From CAYWMP01 sp964459445 (GTDB taxonomy: Bacteria > Desulfobacterota > DSM-4660 > Desulfatiglandales > HGW-15): a stretch of DNA of 18,348 bases. Shown in pieces: positions 1-8,351 of the stretch. The DNA is taken from NCBI GenBank assembly GCA_964459445.1, contig CAYWMP010000122.1, positions 1 to 18,348 of the forward strand, given 5' to 3'. Each line of letters begins with the position of its first letter. The first letter of the stretch is position 1. Made by a program: the position numbers and the translations under genes. Below the pieces are notes generated by a model. It ran no database searches. It saw only the letters and a program-made list of their open reading frames with translations, and had not been told where the DNA came from.

Positions 1-53
1 ACAATAAGCAACGTGATTCAAAGTTGAAGCGAATTTCAAATATGTTTGGCTAG
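1..53. repeat. Left copy of window-terminal inverted repeat
   Basis: Positions 1-53 match the reverse complement of 18295-18348 at 47 of 54 aligned columns (6 mismatches, 1 gap), counted by eye. The shared core includes ATTCAAAGTTGAA and AAATTTCAAATAT and ends in TTTGGCTAG. No transposase lies between the copies. Either both contig ends run into one dispersed repeat family, or the window is bounded by the inverted ends of a large element; the first is more likely. Confidence 0.8.
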
Positions 54-133
54 ACGTTAGGTGTCTATAAGCCGTGATCTTAAACTTATGTCAGGTTTCT
101 AATTGTTGCAGTGTCATTTGCGAGTAGATACTA

Positions 134-216
134 GATGCTGGTTCCTGGATGCTGGATGTCATAGGAACGGTTCTTTTCTTGTTTTATCCAGTATCGAGCA
201 TCTGGCAACCAGCATC
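134..216. repeat. REP-like imperfect hairpin repeat
   Basis: Arm 134-157 begins GATGCTGGTT. Arm 186-216 reads the same motif on the other strand, with three mismatches and a 7-nt insertion, around a 28-nt spacer. The low-complexity GATGCTGG / CCAGTATC / CCAGCATC vocabulary resembles the dispersed intergenic hairpins common in deltaproteobacterial genomes; that comparison is from memory and unverified. It lies upstream of the ABC operon and has no coding potential. Confidence 0.65.
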
Positions 217-264
217 GCTTCGCCCGAGCAACCGATTTAAACACTTCTACACTCGTCGGTTTGC

Positions 265-278
265 CCGCCCCGGGGCGG
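265..278. repeat. 14-bp GC-only palindrome
   Basis: CCGCCCCGGGGCGG is a perfect 14-bp palindrome, followed by a related GC-rich stretch (GCCGGGGAGGCGG, 284-296). It sits 47 bp before the first ATG of the ABC ATPase gene. It could be a transcription or translation barrier, a terminator-like remnant or part of the adjoining repeat. There is no T tract. Confidence 0.5.
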
Positions 279-325
279 TTCGAGCCGGGGAGGCGGAGCT
301 TCGCTAGTTTTAACTTAAGAAAGGG

Positions 326-1087
326 ATGGAGAAAGGGACACCATTGACCGAGCAACAATCAGAGACTCGGGAGGTCTTTCGACTTCAAGAAGTGACAAAG
401 CTGTGGGCCGGAGAGCATGGTTTTTTGCTCAAGGTGCCTGAGTTGGCCATCCACAAGGGTGAAAAGGTGGCCTTAGTCGGATTCAGCGGCTGCGGAAAGA
501 GCACCCTGCTCGACCTTCTCGCCATGATTCTGCGTCCCGATAGGGCAGAGGCATTTTCATTTCATCCGGAGAAGGAAGACCCACTTGATGTGAACGCGGC
601 ATGGGAGCGGAGAGATATGGATCGACTTGCCCACACCCGCATGCTCCACATGGGATACGTACTTCAGACAGGGGGGCTGCTTCCTTTCCTATCAATCCGG
701 GAAAACATCGGCCTGAGCAGACTGGGACTCGGGTTGCAAGTCGACGAGACTGTAGAGGAACTCGCCATTCGACTGGGCATCGAACGTCACCTTAAAAAGC
801 ATCCCAGTCAATTGTCCGTCGGCGAGAGACAACGGGTGGCCATAGCCAGGGCAATGGCCCACAATCCCTCCGTTGTGCTTGCCGACGAACCCACAGCCTC
901 CCTTGATCCTATCAATGCGGAAGAGATCATGTCCCTTTTCGCAGGTCTGGCCGAGGACACCGGGGTTACTCTGGTCGTGGGTACACACGATTGGGGGCGC
1001 GTAGAAGATCGAGGTTTTCGACGAATTACTTTCAACCTCCAGCAGAATCCAAGCAATGGTACGGTTCAGGCCACGGTTTCTGGATAG
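326..1087 (+). CDS. ABC transporter ATP-binding protein, TagT-like (LolD/MacB type)
   Basis: This is the ATPase subunit of an ABC complex at the inner membrane, expected to power the permease encoded next. All ATPase motifs are visible in the 253-aa reading: Walker A GFSGCGKST (52-60), Q-loop glutamine near 114, signature LSVGERQ (163-169), Walker B VVLADEP (183-189) with catalytic Glu188, and the switch histidine near 221 (GTHD). The length suits a LolD/MacB/FtsE-class subunit. The ATG at 326 has AAGAAAGGG almost touching it, whereas an in-frame TTG at 344 has AGAAAGGGA at better spacing, so the true start may be 18 nt further in. The permease gene follows after 12 nt and an exported SUMF1-fold gene after that. 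This trio is the TagT-TagS-TagR arrangement of the type VI secretion regulatory pathway. The fold is certain; the Tag assignment is inference from context. Confidence 0.9.
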   Translation: MEKGTPLTEQQSETREVFRLQEVTKLWAGEHGFLLKVPELAIHKGEKVALVGFSGCGKSTLLDLLAMILRPDRAEAFSFHPEKEDPLDVNAAWERRDMDRLAHTRMLHMGYVLQTGGLLPFLSIRENIGLSRLGLGLQVDETVEELAIRLGIERHLKKHPSQLSVGERQRVAIARAMAHNPSVVLADEPTASLDPINAEEIMSLFAGLAEDTGVTLVVGTHDWGRVEDRGFRRITFNLQQNPSNGTVQATVSG

Positions 1088-1099
1088 AAAAAGGAAAGC

Positions 1100-2317
1100 A
1101 TGCACGGTTTAGGAACTGTATTTCGGTTATCCCTCAGAGACTATTTTCATGAACGTCTCCTATCCATCTGCGCTGTTTTGGGTCTAGCTGCGGTCCTGGC
1201 ACCGCTACTGGTCCTGTTTGGGGTTAAGAGTGGCATCATCAATACCATGGCTGACCGACTCGTTGAAGATCCGAGGAATCGGGAGATTTCCCCTGTCGGG
1301 AGTGGTCGCTATGGGGAGAAGTGGCTGGCAGCCATGAAGGCTCGCCCGGAAGTCTCTTTTATCATTCCACAAACCCGATCGATCGCTGCGAACATGGTGC
1401 TGTCATACCGTAATGGGGATCAAGTGAAGACGGTTCCTGTGGATCTTATACCCACAGGCGAGGGCGATCCCCTCTTGGAAAAATGGGGTAAAATTCCTAT
1501 TGCGAGGAATGCAGTCGTACTTTCGGAATCGGCTGCCCGCAAACTCGGGGTCATAGGAGGAGAGCCGATTATCGGAAGAATCGGCCGCTCTATTGACGGG
1601 GAAAAGGAACAGGTACAGATCAATCTGGAGCTGATCTCAGTTCTTCCTCCCGAAGCTATTCAGCGGCAAGCAGCATTCGTTCGCCTGGAATTGCTTGAGG
1701 CAACGGAAGATTATCGGGATGGTCGCGGAGCGCCGATATTCGGCTGGCCGGGGCAGGTGAGACCGCCGGGTCCGAGAGATTACCCGAGTTTCAGGCTTTA
1801 CGCCCGTTCTATTTATGACGTTACGGCGTTGAGAGAAGACCTTATAAATGACGGCTTGGAAATCTATGCGAGGGTTGAAGAGATCGAAACAGTCCAAACC
1901 CTTGATCGATCCTTTTCCCTCATATTCAGGCTGATTGCAGTAGTAGCCGTTTTCGGTTATTTCGCATCCATGGCCAGCAATGTTTTGGCGAATGTGAGCA
2001 GAAAGAGTCGGCATCTGGGAATTACGCGTCTGATCGGTTTTTCAACGCGGAGTATTCTCTGGTTTCCAGTCATACAATCCGGGGCCACAAGCCTGCTGGG
2101 CACCGGTACAGCGGTCTGTCTCTATCTGATAGCGGAAATGTCTATTAATCGGGTATTCGGCCAGTATCTCAAGGCCGGTGAATACGTTTGTCGATTGTCT
2201 CCGGTCCACATTTTGATTGCGTTGGCATTGACTTTGGGATTATCGATGCTGGCTTCCGCCTATGCAGCCTTTCGGGTGGCGAGGATTGAGCCTTCGGAAG
2301 TCATCCGGGATGTTTAG
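1100..2317 (+). CDS. FtsX-family ABC permease, TagS-like
   Basis: This 405-aa inner-membrane permease has the four-helix topology of the MacB/LolC/FtsX family. One N-terminal transmembrane segment (about 20-45) is followed by a periplasmic domain of about 220 residues, then three C-terminal helices (about 273-297, 318-345, 370-395). It ends in the family-typical tail RIEPSEVIRDV. Such permeases usually transmit mechanical signals or extract lipoproteins rather than transport small solutes. AAGGAAA lies just before the ATG. The ATPase gene ends 12 nt upstream, and the next gene overlaps this stop by 8 nt, which implies translational coupling. In TagS the periplasmic domain is thought to act with TagR and TagQ at the envelope. 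I see no frameshift or truncation. Permease family is certain; TagS identity is inferred from neighbours. Confidence 0.88.
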   Translation: MHGLGTVFRLSLRDYFHERLLSICAVLGLAAVLAPLLVLFGVKSGIINTMADRLVEDPRNREISPVGSGRYGEKWLAAMKARPEVSFIIPQTRSIAANMVLSYRNGDQVKTVPVDLIPTGEGDPLLEKWGKIPIARNAVVLSESAARKLGVIGGEPIIGRIGRSIDGEKEQVQINLELISVLPPEAIQRQAAFVRLELLEATEDYRDGRGAPIFGWPGQVRPPGPRDYPSFRLYARSIYDVTALREDLINDGLEIYARVEEIETVQTLDRSFSLIFRLIAVVAVFGYFASMASNVLANVSRKSRHLGITRLIGFSTRSILWFPVIQSGATSLLGTGTAVCLYLIAEMSINRVFGQYLKAGEYVCRLSPVHILIALALTLGLSMLASAYAAFRVARIEPSEVIRDV

Positions 2318-4139
2318 CAGGCTGATTAAAAATATTCATCGCTTCCATAAGGCGGGATCTTGGGAGCGTCGTCGCAGGTATCCTCGCCAAACCAAACACC
2401 TTCCTTTTAACAGAGCATTTCTGATTGTCATAATAATGTTCAGCTGGGCTTCGCCTCTTGGCGCTGAAGTTTGCCCTCCCGATCAAGGCAGTATCCCTCC
2501 TCGCGTTCCCAACATACAGTACGCTACCAATCCCAATCCTATGAAAGGTGATATTGAAATTCCTATGCCCTGCGGCGCAAAACTCCTACTCCGCCCGGTG
2601 TGCGTGCCGTCCGATGGTTACCTTGGCGATGCTCAAATTCAATTGGGATGTAGAGATTGCGGCCGCAGGAATCAGGGCTTCATGGAAACCAAACGGGAGG
2701 CTTCCCTATCCGGCCCTTTCACTCTCTATGATCTGCCCGCCGAGTGGCGAATGAGAATTCAAGAGTTGAATTCTGATGGAGGCGTCAGGTGCCGTGAATC
2801 CGATGGAGAAAAACCCAGGGCGTTTTATTTCTTTATAGGAAAATATGAGGTGACCAATTTCCAATGGCGAATCATCATGGATGGTCGATGCCCGGACCAG
2901 AACGAGCCATTAACGGCCGATGATGCGAGACCCGTAACAGGGATCTCCTGGTACGACGCCGTAGAGTTTACGAGGCGATATACCCAATGGCTCCTCGACT
3001 ACAATCCGGATGCCATCCCGAGATTCAGTCGCGGGCGAACGAGCTTCCTTCGTATGCCCAACGAGGCTGAATGGGAATACAGCGCCAGAGGGGGGCACCT
3101 TGTTAATGCAGATGAATTAAATAGAAGCGAATTTTTCCCATTTAACAGACAATCAATCGAAGAATATGCGGTCTTTACTGAATTGGAGGCATCACGGCCG
3201 CCGGAACGACTGGCATGGATCGGTACGAGATGTTCGAATCCTTTGGGTCTGTTTGATACCGCGGGAAACGCCTCTGAAATGGTTTTGGAACCCTTCAGCT
3301 TCTCAATAGGTTCGCGGCTTCATGGTGCGGCTGGCGGCCTTATTGTTAAGGGCGGCAGCTATCGCAAAGGAAAAAATGAAATCATGCCTGGACGCAGGGA
3401 AGAAATGCCCCTCTTTTTGCCGGAAGGTCCTTTCAGAAGCAATGATTTGGGTTTCAGGGTCGCACTTTCGGCAATCGTGACCCCAGACGGGCGGCACAGG
3501 ACCCTCACGCAGCAGTGGAAGGCGTTAGGACCCTCCAGTGCTCCCGGTTTTTTTGAAATTGATCAAAGGAAAGATGTGATCACAGAGATCGATCGCCTAA
3601 TAGATGCCTCCAGAACGGTGACCGAGAAGAATAACCTCATTTACCTAAGGGAGTTCATATCAGGGGAACGGGCGGCGCTTGAGGAGAAACGGGGTGAGGC
3701 TTTGAAGGAAGTAATATGGAATGCCCTTTATAGCGCCGAGGCCATTCTGAATTACTCAATCAGACGCGACACTATTCTCGATGATTTGGATGACTTAGAA
3801 AGAAAAGGGGCCGAGACCCTTCCTGAATCGGTTCTCGAGTCTTTGAGCAGCGATATCGCCAAGGCAAAGGGAACGATCAATATCTTCGATGAAGCCATCG
3901 ACTATTTCGTCAGGTCGTACATAGACAGGGTAAAGCAATGTCAGCACTACCCGGAGGATATTTTTGATAGCCAATTGGACCGAGTAGCCAATGATTTGAG
4001 AAATGAGGTGAGCCTGGGCTATAGCCTCAGGACCCGATTAGATCAATTTAAAAGACATGTCGCGATGAGCAGAAATACAGAGGAGGAGATAAGCCATTCT
4101 CAAGTATTAGAGGATTTGGTATCCATAACTGGACGATAA
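2310..4139 (+). CDS. Exported formylglycine-generating-enzyme (SUMF1) fold protein, TagR-like
   Basis: The reading is 609 aa from the ATG at 2310, which overlaps the permease stop by 8 nt and has GGAAG 9 nt upstream; an earlier in-frame ATG at 2262 is less likely. A basic N-terminus of about 35 residues precedes a hydrophobic export segment (about 36-51, ending PLGA before EVC), so the product should be periplasmic or membrane-anchored. The FGE/SUMF1 domain spans about 170-388, with the family landmarks RMPNEAEWEYSARGG (248-262), GLFDTAGNASEMV (313-325), KGGSYRKG (347-354) and NDLGFRVA (378-385). The cysteine pair used by true sulfatase-modifying enzymes just after the GGS motif is absent, so a binding or regulatory role is expected. 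About 200 charged, helix-prone residues follow (410-609). TagR of the type VI threonine-phosphorylation pathway has this fold and these ABC partners. No kinase is visible in the window. Confidence 0.85.
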   Translation: MFSRLIKNIHRFHKAGSWERRRRYPRQTKHLPFNRAFLIVIIMFSWASPLGAEVCPPDQGSIPPRVPNIQYATNPNPMKGDIEIPMPCGAKLLLRPVCVPSDGYLGDAQIQLGCRDCGRRNQGFMETKREASLSGPFTLYDLPAEWRMRIQELNSDGGVRCRESDGEKPRAFYFFIGKYEVTNFQWRIIMDGRCPDQNEPLTADDARPVTGISWYDAVEFTRRYTQWLLDYNPDAIPRFSRGRTSFLRMPNEAEWEYSARGGHLVNADELNRSEFFPFNRQSIEEYAVFTELEASRPPERLAWIGTRCSNPLGLFDTAGNASEMVLEPFSFSIGSRLHGAAGGLIVKGGSYRKGKNEIMPGRREEMPLFLPEGPFRSNDLGFRVALSAIVTPDGRHRTLTQQWKALGPSSAPGFFEIDQRKDVITEIDRLIDASRTVTEKNNLIYLREFISGERAALEEKRGEALKEVIWNALYSAEAILNYSIRRDTILDDLDDLERKGAETLPESVLESLSSDIAKAKGTINIFDEAIDYFVRSYIDRVKQCQHYPEDIFDSQLDRVANDLRNEVSLGYSLRTRLDQFKRHVAMSRNTEEEISHSQVLEDLVSITGR

Positions 4140-4167
4140 TATCCAATTTTTTGAGCGCCTCCAACAA

Positions 4168-4183
4168 AACAGATTAATCTGTT
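4168..4183. promoter_or_regulatory. 16-bp perfect palindrome between convergent operons
   Basis: AACAGATTAATCTGTT is a perfect palindrome in the 78-bp gap between the convergent TagR-like and TPR-ATPase genes. There is no T run directly after it on either strand, so it is a poor intrinsic terminator. A dimeric protein-binding site or a weak bidirectional hairpin are both possible. Confidence 0.4.
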
Positions 4184-4217
4184 CCACAACGAACCCACCC
4201 CTAACCAACACCGTGTA

Positions 4218-7089
4218 CTAAACAATCCCCAATTCCTTGCAAAACACACTGCGTTCTTCTTTTGTAAGCCTCAGTAAAGCCTTTCGGTCCTTCTTGGTGA
4301 AATAATCAATGCCAGTCGCCAGGAACCGCACAGCAACACTGGCGTCCATCCGTTTCCCTATGATATTTTTAATGGATTTCACAATTCGGGTGAATCGTAC
4401 TTCGCTGATGTTGTCACGGTCTTTAAGAAGTGCAAAGATCGTTAGCGGCAGTGACGCCTCGAAACGTTGCATATAGGCCGGCTCGTGGGATCCGATGATG
4501 TCGAGCGCCTCTTTGAGATAGTGCTCAAAAGAGGCGGTTGGCGCATATTCAAAAAGTGAAAGAGTGCTTTCAAAAAATGACTGTGTAACATTATGGGTGA
4601 AGGGCGTCTTGCTCGCGCGATCACACTTAATCGCAAGAGGGAGCTGGGCCAGTGCGTCCTCAATTCTCCCGAGCGCGATCAGGGCGCTTATGATGTTAAA
4701 ATGGGGCCAGACGGAGTGGGGATCGATCTGTAGAGCTTTTTCATAATCTGAGATCGCCAGTATATACTCACCCCGTTCACGTCTCGCTTCCCCGCGAGAG
4801 TTCAGGAGTTGTGTTCTATCGACCCCAAGTCGTGCGGCTTCCTCAAAAGCTGCGGCTGCCTCATCAGCCCGTCCCATTTTCTCCAAAATCCCGCATAATG
4901 CCTGCCATGGGTTCGCGTTTTTGGGATCTAGTTNNNNNNNNNNNNNNNNNNNNNNNNNNNNNNNNNNNNNNNNNNNNNNNNNNNNNNNNNNNNNNNNNNN
5001 NNNNNNNNNNNNNNNNNNNNNNNNNNNNNNNNNCCAGGGCCTTCCGGTACATGGCCTCGGCCTTTTCCTTTTGGTCGAGGTTTTCCAGTGCCCTCCCCGT
5101 AAAGTACCAGCCTAGCGAGTAGTCCGGTTGCGCCTCGTTGAGGGCGTGGAAATGTTCCAACGCCTCTTTGTGATGGCCAGCATTATTGAGCAGGATGCCG
5201 AGTCGCTCGAGGGCGTTCGCGTTTTTGGGATCTAGTTCCAGGGCCTTCCGGTACATGGCCTCGGCCTTTTCCTTTTGGTCGAGGTTTTCCAGCGCCCTCC
5301 CAGACAATTTATAGCCGTCGGCATAATCAGGATGGGCTATTCTGAGTGACTCGAAATGTTTGAGTGCTCTGCGATAATCTTCCTGATTGTGGTGGACGAT
5401 CCCTATACTTGCCAGGGCACGCGGATTGTCCTGCTCCAATTCGCATGCACGAACAGCGTGATTTAGGGCTATATCTTTTTCTTCGGGACGCCGAGACAGA
5501 ACTCTCGCAAGCAGAATATGGGCATCTACGTCATCCGCATCTCTATCGAGCGCTTCTCTTGCTTGAACAACTGCCTTTTCCGTATCCCCTAATTCCGCAA
5601 AGGCTTTGGCTTCGGTCCGGAGGATGAAGGCGTCCTTCTCCTCACCCAGATATTTAGCCATCTGTATGATCTCTCGATATGCACCCGATTGCGCCATCTC
5701 TTGAAATAGAGCGTGAAGCTCATATTCTGTGTCAGACTCGTGCAGGCTAGGTCCTTGGAAATCAATCGACAAATCGGGATGATAGAGGGAGAGGGTCTGG
5801 GAATATAGTTTGGCTTCCTCGGCGAATGGAATATCGCCTAAGCTAGCCAATCGCTTGGCAAGGAGAGAGAATCCGCGGTATCGAAGCTGCAACTCTTCTC
5901 CCGTGTAAAGATTGCCCAGGAAGTCAACAAACAGTCTCACCGGTGCCCCTTCCTGTTCCAATTCAGCTTCATGGCAAATGCGAAACAAAGCTTCGGCGAT
6001 TTCATAGTAGGATTTCCTTCCGTGCACAATTCGACTTACGAAATTTTTGTCTAGAAGATCCTTCAGTTGACTGGAGACGGTATTCGGGGCAGCCAGACAT
6101 GCACGGGCAATATCTTTCACAGAGCAAGGGTTGCGCTGCAAACTAAGGAATTGGACTATTTTTTGCTGTTGGGCCGACAGGCTGCGCATTTGCTCCTGAT
6201 AGAAGGGTCTCAAGGGATCAAGGGCTTGAATAAAAAGGTCGCTCAGTTTAGCGACCGAATCGGATATGAGAAATTCGTAAAAGACGACGAGAAGGCGGTG
6301 ATTGCCTCCTGTGAACTCGTATATGGCCCGCATCCTGCCTCGACCCTGTTCGGTGTTTAGAAAAGAGACGACTTCCTGATTCCCATAAGCAGAAGCCATG
6401 GTTCTCAGGAAGACCATAGCCTCATGCGATGTGAGTCTTCGTAAGTGTATGATCTTGAAGAAGCCGTAAAAAGGAGCGTCTTCATCCTTGATGCTTTCGG
6501 CCAAGGCCTGTGAAGATGCGAATATCATGAAATGCGGGTGCTTCTGAACGAGGTCTCGCAAAGCTTGCTGTCCGTTGCGCCCGAATCCCTTGGTATTATC
6601 AAATGTGATCCCAAGGTTTTCCATAATAATAATAATGTCCTTGCTCCCCACCGACCGAAGCAATAGTTGAACAGCTCGAGATTCCTGCCTGTCAGGTGGA
6701 AGGTCGTAGATCTCTTCCAATCCTATGCCCAGTTCTTTTTTTTCCGGGTACCACCGCAAAATCGCGCGTAGCAAACGGACCACGAAATCCAAAAAAGACG
6801 CCACGCCCAGTTCGTCCTCAAGGAGGAAGATCGTCAGGAGGTGTTTCTTCAATTCCTCATTTGACCAAAGACGGTTGTGAAGCACACGGAGAACGTGGGT
6901 CTTACCACTTCCCCTGAAGCCGATTATAAGTCGTTGGTGCTTGTTTGGCCCACCGGCTCCGTCAATGACCAGTTCCTCCAGCCGATCTACGAGGTCCAGG
7001 CGACCAACAAGTGTTTTTTCCAATATCTCAGGATCCGACCAGCCTGGCGAAAAGGATTGAAGCGTTCTTATGCTCTTAGGTTTATCCAT
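4218..7089 (-). CDS. STAND-like P-loop ATPase with winged helix and TPR repeats (contains assembly gap)
   Basis: Read across the N gap as zero missing bases, this is one continuous frame of 923 aa from the ATG at 7089. That start has AAGGGG 8 nt upstream and lies 5 nt after the preceding gene; an upstream in-frame ATG at 7119 would overlap that gene. Domains in order: an AAA/STAND-type ATPase with Walker A GFRGSGKT (57-64), Walker B DIIIIMEN (151-158) and a sensor-like ASSQ (191-194); a winged-helix segment (about 305-372); a helical linker; and TPR repeats from about 470 onward. The last ~150 residues are helical without clear TPRs. STAND NTPases act as switches that oligomerise after sensing a ligand through their repeats, as in MalT and many immune or regulatory proteins; no effector domain is recognisable here. 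The two fragments flanking the gap are one gene, not two. The ligand and output are unknown. Confidence 0.85.
4911..5292 (-). repeat. Tandem TPR-encoding DNA repeat, 204-bp period
   Basis: A 78-nt block at 5215-5292 recurs as two pieces, 4911-4933 (23 nt) and 5034-5088 (55 nt), separated only by the N run. The block at 5238 repeats that at 5034 with a period of 204 bp, equal to 68 aa or two 34-residue TPR units (shared peptide RALENLDQKEKAEAMYRKAL). Between blocks the sequence diverges. The near-identity suggests recent duplication or gene conversion and explains the broken assembly. Confidence 0.9.
4934..5033. other. Assembly gap (100 Ns)
   Basis: A run of exactly 100 N is the usual placeholder for a gap of unknown size. 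Sequence left of the gap (ending GATCTAGTT) and right of it (starting CCAGGGCC) are contiguous at 5229-5245 in the neighbouring repeat copy. The real missing length is therefore probably zero or a multiple of the 204-bp repeat unit. Joining the flanks directly preserves the frame (2802 nt from 7119 to 4218, divisible by three). Confidence 0.95.
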
Positions 7090-7094
7090 AGATA

Positions 7095-8282
7095 CTACCC
7101 CTTGTTGATTTTCCACCACCTTCTCATGATGCCGTATCTGAAACGATATCGTCTTTTCCCAGTTGTCGTATCCCTGATGATGTAATTGTCATCAAGAAGC
7201 AGTTCGAGCGTTGAAATAACTTCATCATCATACTCTACTGTCATTTGGGATCGAACGTAATCAATGATATTCTCTTCTGGCACGAAGTTTTCTTCATGGG
7301 AAAGCATCCTCAGGATGGCCGACGAACGATGCTCAGCTTGAAGATTGGCGTAATAAGTTTCAATCCGCTCTGCTGCGTTCTTGAACCAAGTTATCTCACG
7401 GTCGTCCATCATAGTCCTTATTTCTGCGTCAATGTCGTCAGGGTAAACCTGGTTCCGGTTTGGATTTTGGAATCTCTCGCACACATACTGGATATACAAA
7501 GGGAGACCGTCGGTGATATCGCACATTCTTTGATCAAACTCGGCTACCTCGTCTCGTGTTATTCCTTCTTCATCCAGGTATTTGACGCACATCAATTCAA
7601 CGTCCTCTATAGTCATGCCGGAGAGGACTTTCAGTGACATGTCGTTAGTTGGATTACCCTTGTACTCGTGGTCAGATTTCAGTTGCTGCAATATCAAATG
7701 CAGGCCTATGGAACCTGAAAATAGGAAGCGGATCTGGTTAGAGGGTTCATACCTTTGACGGATTTCGCGAAGTGCGTCGAGAAATTCCATACCTATTGAC
7801 CCGCCATGATCCTTAATAATATTTGAAATCATCATGGGAAACTCATCGATCATGATAAGAATTCGATTTTCCGTGTTCTCAGAAATATCTGCAATAAGGG
7901 CGTCGAAAAGACTCTTCCAGCCCGATTGAATAGGTGGGAGTTTCCAGCCGCTGATCTCGGTCCCAGCTATTGCCTTGTAAGCAGATCTGACTCTTCCCAA
8001 CCAAATGCCCTTATCACTTCGGGCTTTGAGCCTATCGGCTTCGGAAAATATCTTTTTTACACAATCGATGGGATGGCGGTCAGACTCCACTAAACAGAAA
8101 ATAGGCAGCCATCCGTCTTTAGGGTGCTCGGCCATCTTTCTCAACACACTTGTTTTGCCGACGCGACGTTCTGCACTGAGGATAACACTCCTTTTCTCCA
8201 ATTTGCCCCATATGTCTTGGATTTCTTTCTCCCTTCCTATAATTGCATCCCCAGTAACCGGTCCTCCAGGATTTGCTTTCAT
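7095..8282 (-). CDS. Archaeal-type P-loop ATPase with C-terminal winged helix
   Basis: This 395-aa protein resembles the 'ATPase predominantly from Archaea' class of STAND/AAA-like NTPases. After an IIGREKE start of domain come Walker A SAERRVGKTS (36-45), Walker B ILIMIDEFP (141-149) and an FLFSGS sensor strand (187-191). The last ~75 residues look like a winged helix rich in charged residues. No signal peptide or membrane helix is visible, so it should be cytoplasmic. ATG at 8282 has a GGGGG run 9 nt upstream. It is the first gene of a two-gene operon; the TPR-ATPase starts 5 nt after its stop and takes its ribosome-binding site from the last codons here. Close relatives include accessory-region ATPases of unknown role. 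A DNA-linked switch or defence-related sensor are both possible; function unproven. Confidence 0.8.
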   Translation of the reverse strand: MKANPGGPVTGDAIIGREKEIQDIWGKLEKRSVILSAERRVGKTSVLRKMAEHPKDGWLPIFCLVESDRHPIDCVKKIFSEADRLKARSDKGIWLGRVRSAYKAIAGTEISGWKLPPIQSGWKSLFDALIADISENTENRILIMIDEFPMMISNIIKDHGGSIGMEFLDALREIRQRYEPSNQIRFLFSGSIGLHLILQQLKSDHEYKGNPTNDMSLKVLSGMTIEDVELMCVKYLDEEGITRDEVAEFDQRMCDITDGLPLYIQYVCERFQNPNRNQVYPDDIDAEIRTMMDDREITWFKNAAERIETYYANLQAEHRSSAILRMLSHEENFVPEENIIDYVRSQMTVEYDDEVISTLELLLDDNYIIRDTTTGKRRYRFRYGIMRRWWKINKG

Positions 8283-8314
8283 TCTTTTAAACCCCCATTA
8301 TTTACGGAAAAAAT

Positions 8315-8350
8315 ATCGTACGTTTTATATATCGTGCGTTATTTTTAACG
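8315..8350. promoter_or_regulatory. Operator-like cluster downstream of NTPase promoter
   Basis: ATCGTACGTT (8315-8324) and ATCGTGCGTT (8331-8340) are direct repeats spaced 16 bp start to start. The second forms a perfect inverted repeat with what follows: CGTTA-TTTT-TAACG (8337-8350). The cluster covers the predicted start and early leader of the NTPase operon. The regulator is unknown and no regulator gene is adjacent. Confidence 0.55.
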
Positions 8351-8351
8351 T

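Noticed and set aside
41..66. GACGTTAGGTGTC near the left end, which fits the GTTRRRY core of an integron attC site
   Set aside because: No matching RYYYAAC partner or attC-like imperfect hairpin, no integrase, and the right repeat copy lacks the motif.
4864..5033. Apparent C-terminus reading TRSQKREPMAG after the N run
   Set aside because: It is an artefact of translating through 100 Ns, which shifts frame; the correct frame continues as LDPKNANPWQALCG into the downstream part of the gene.
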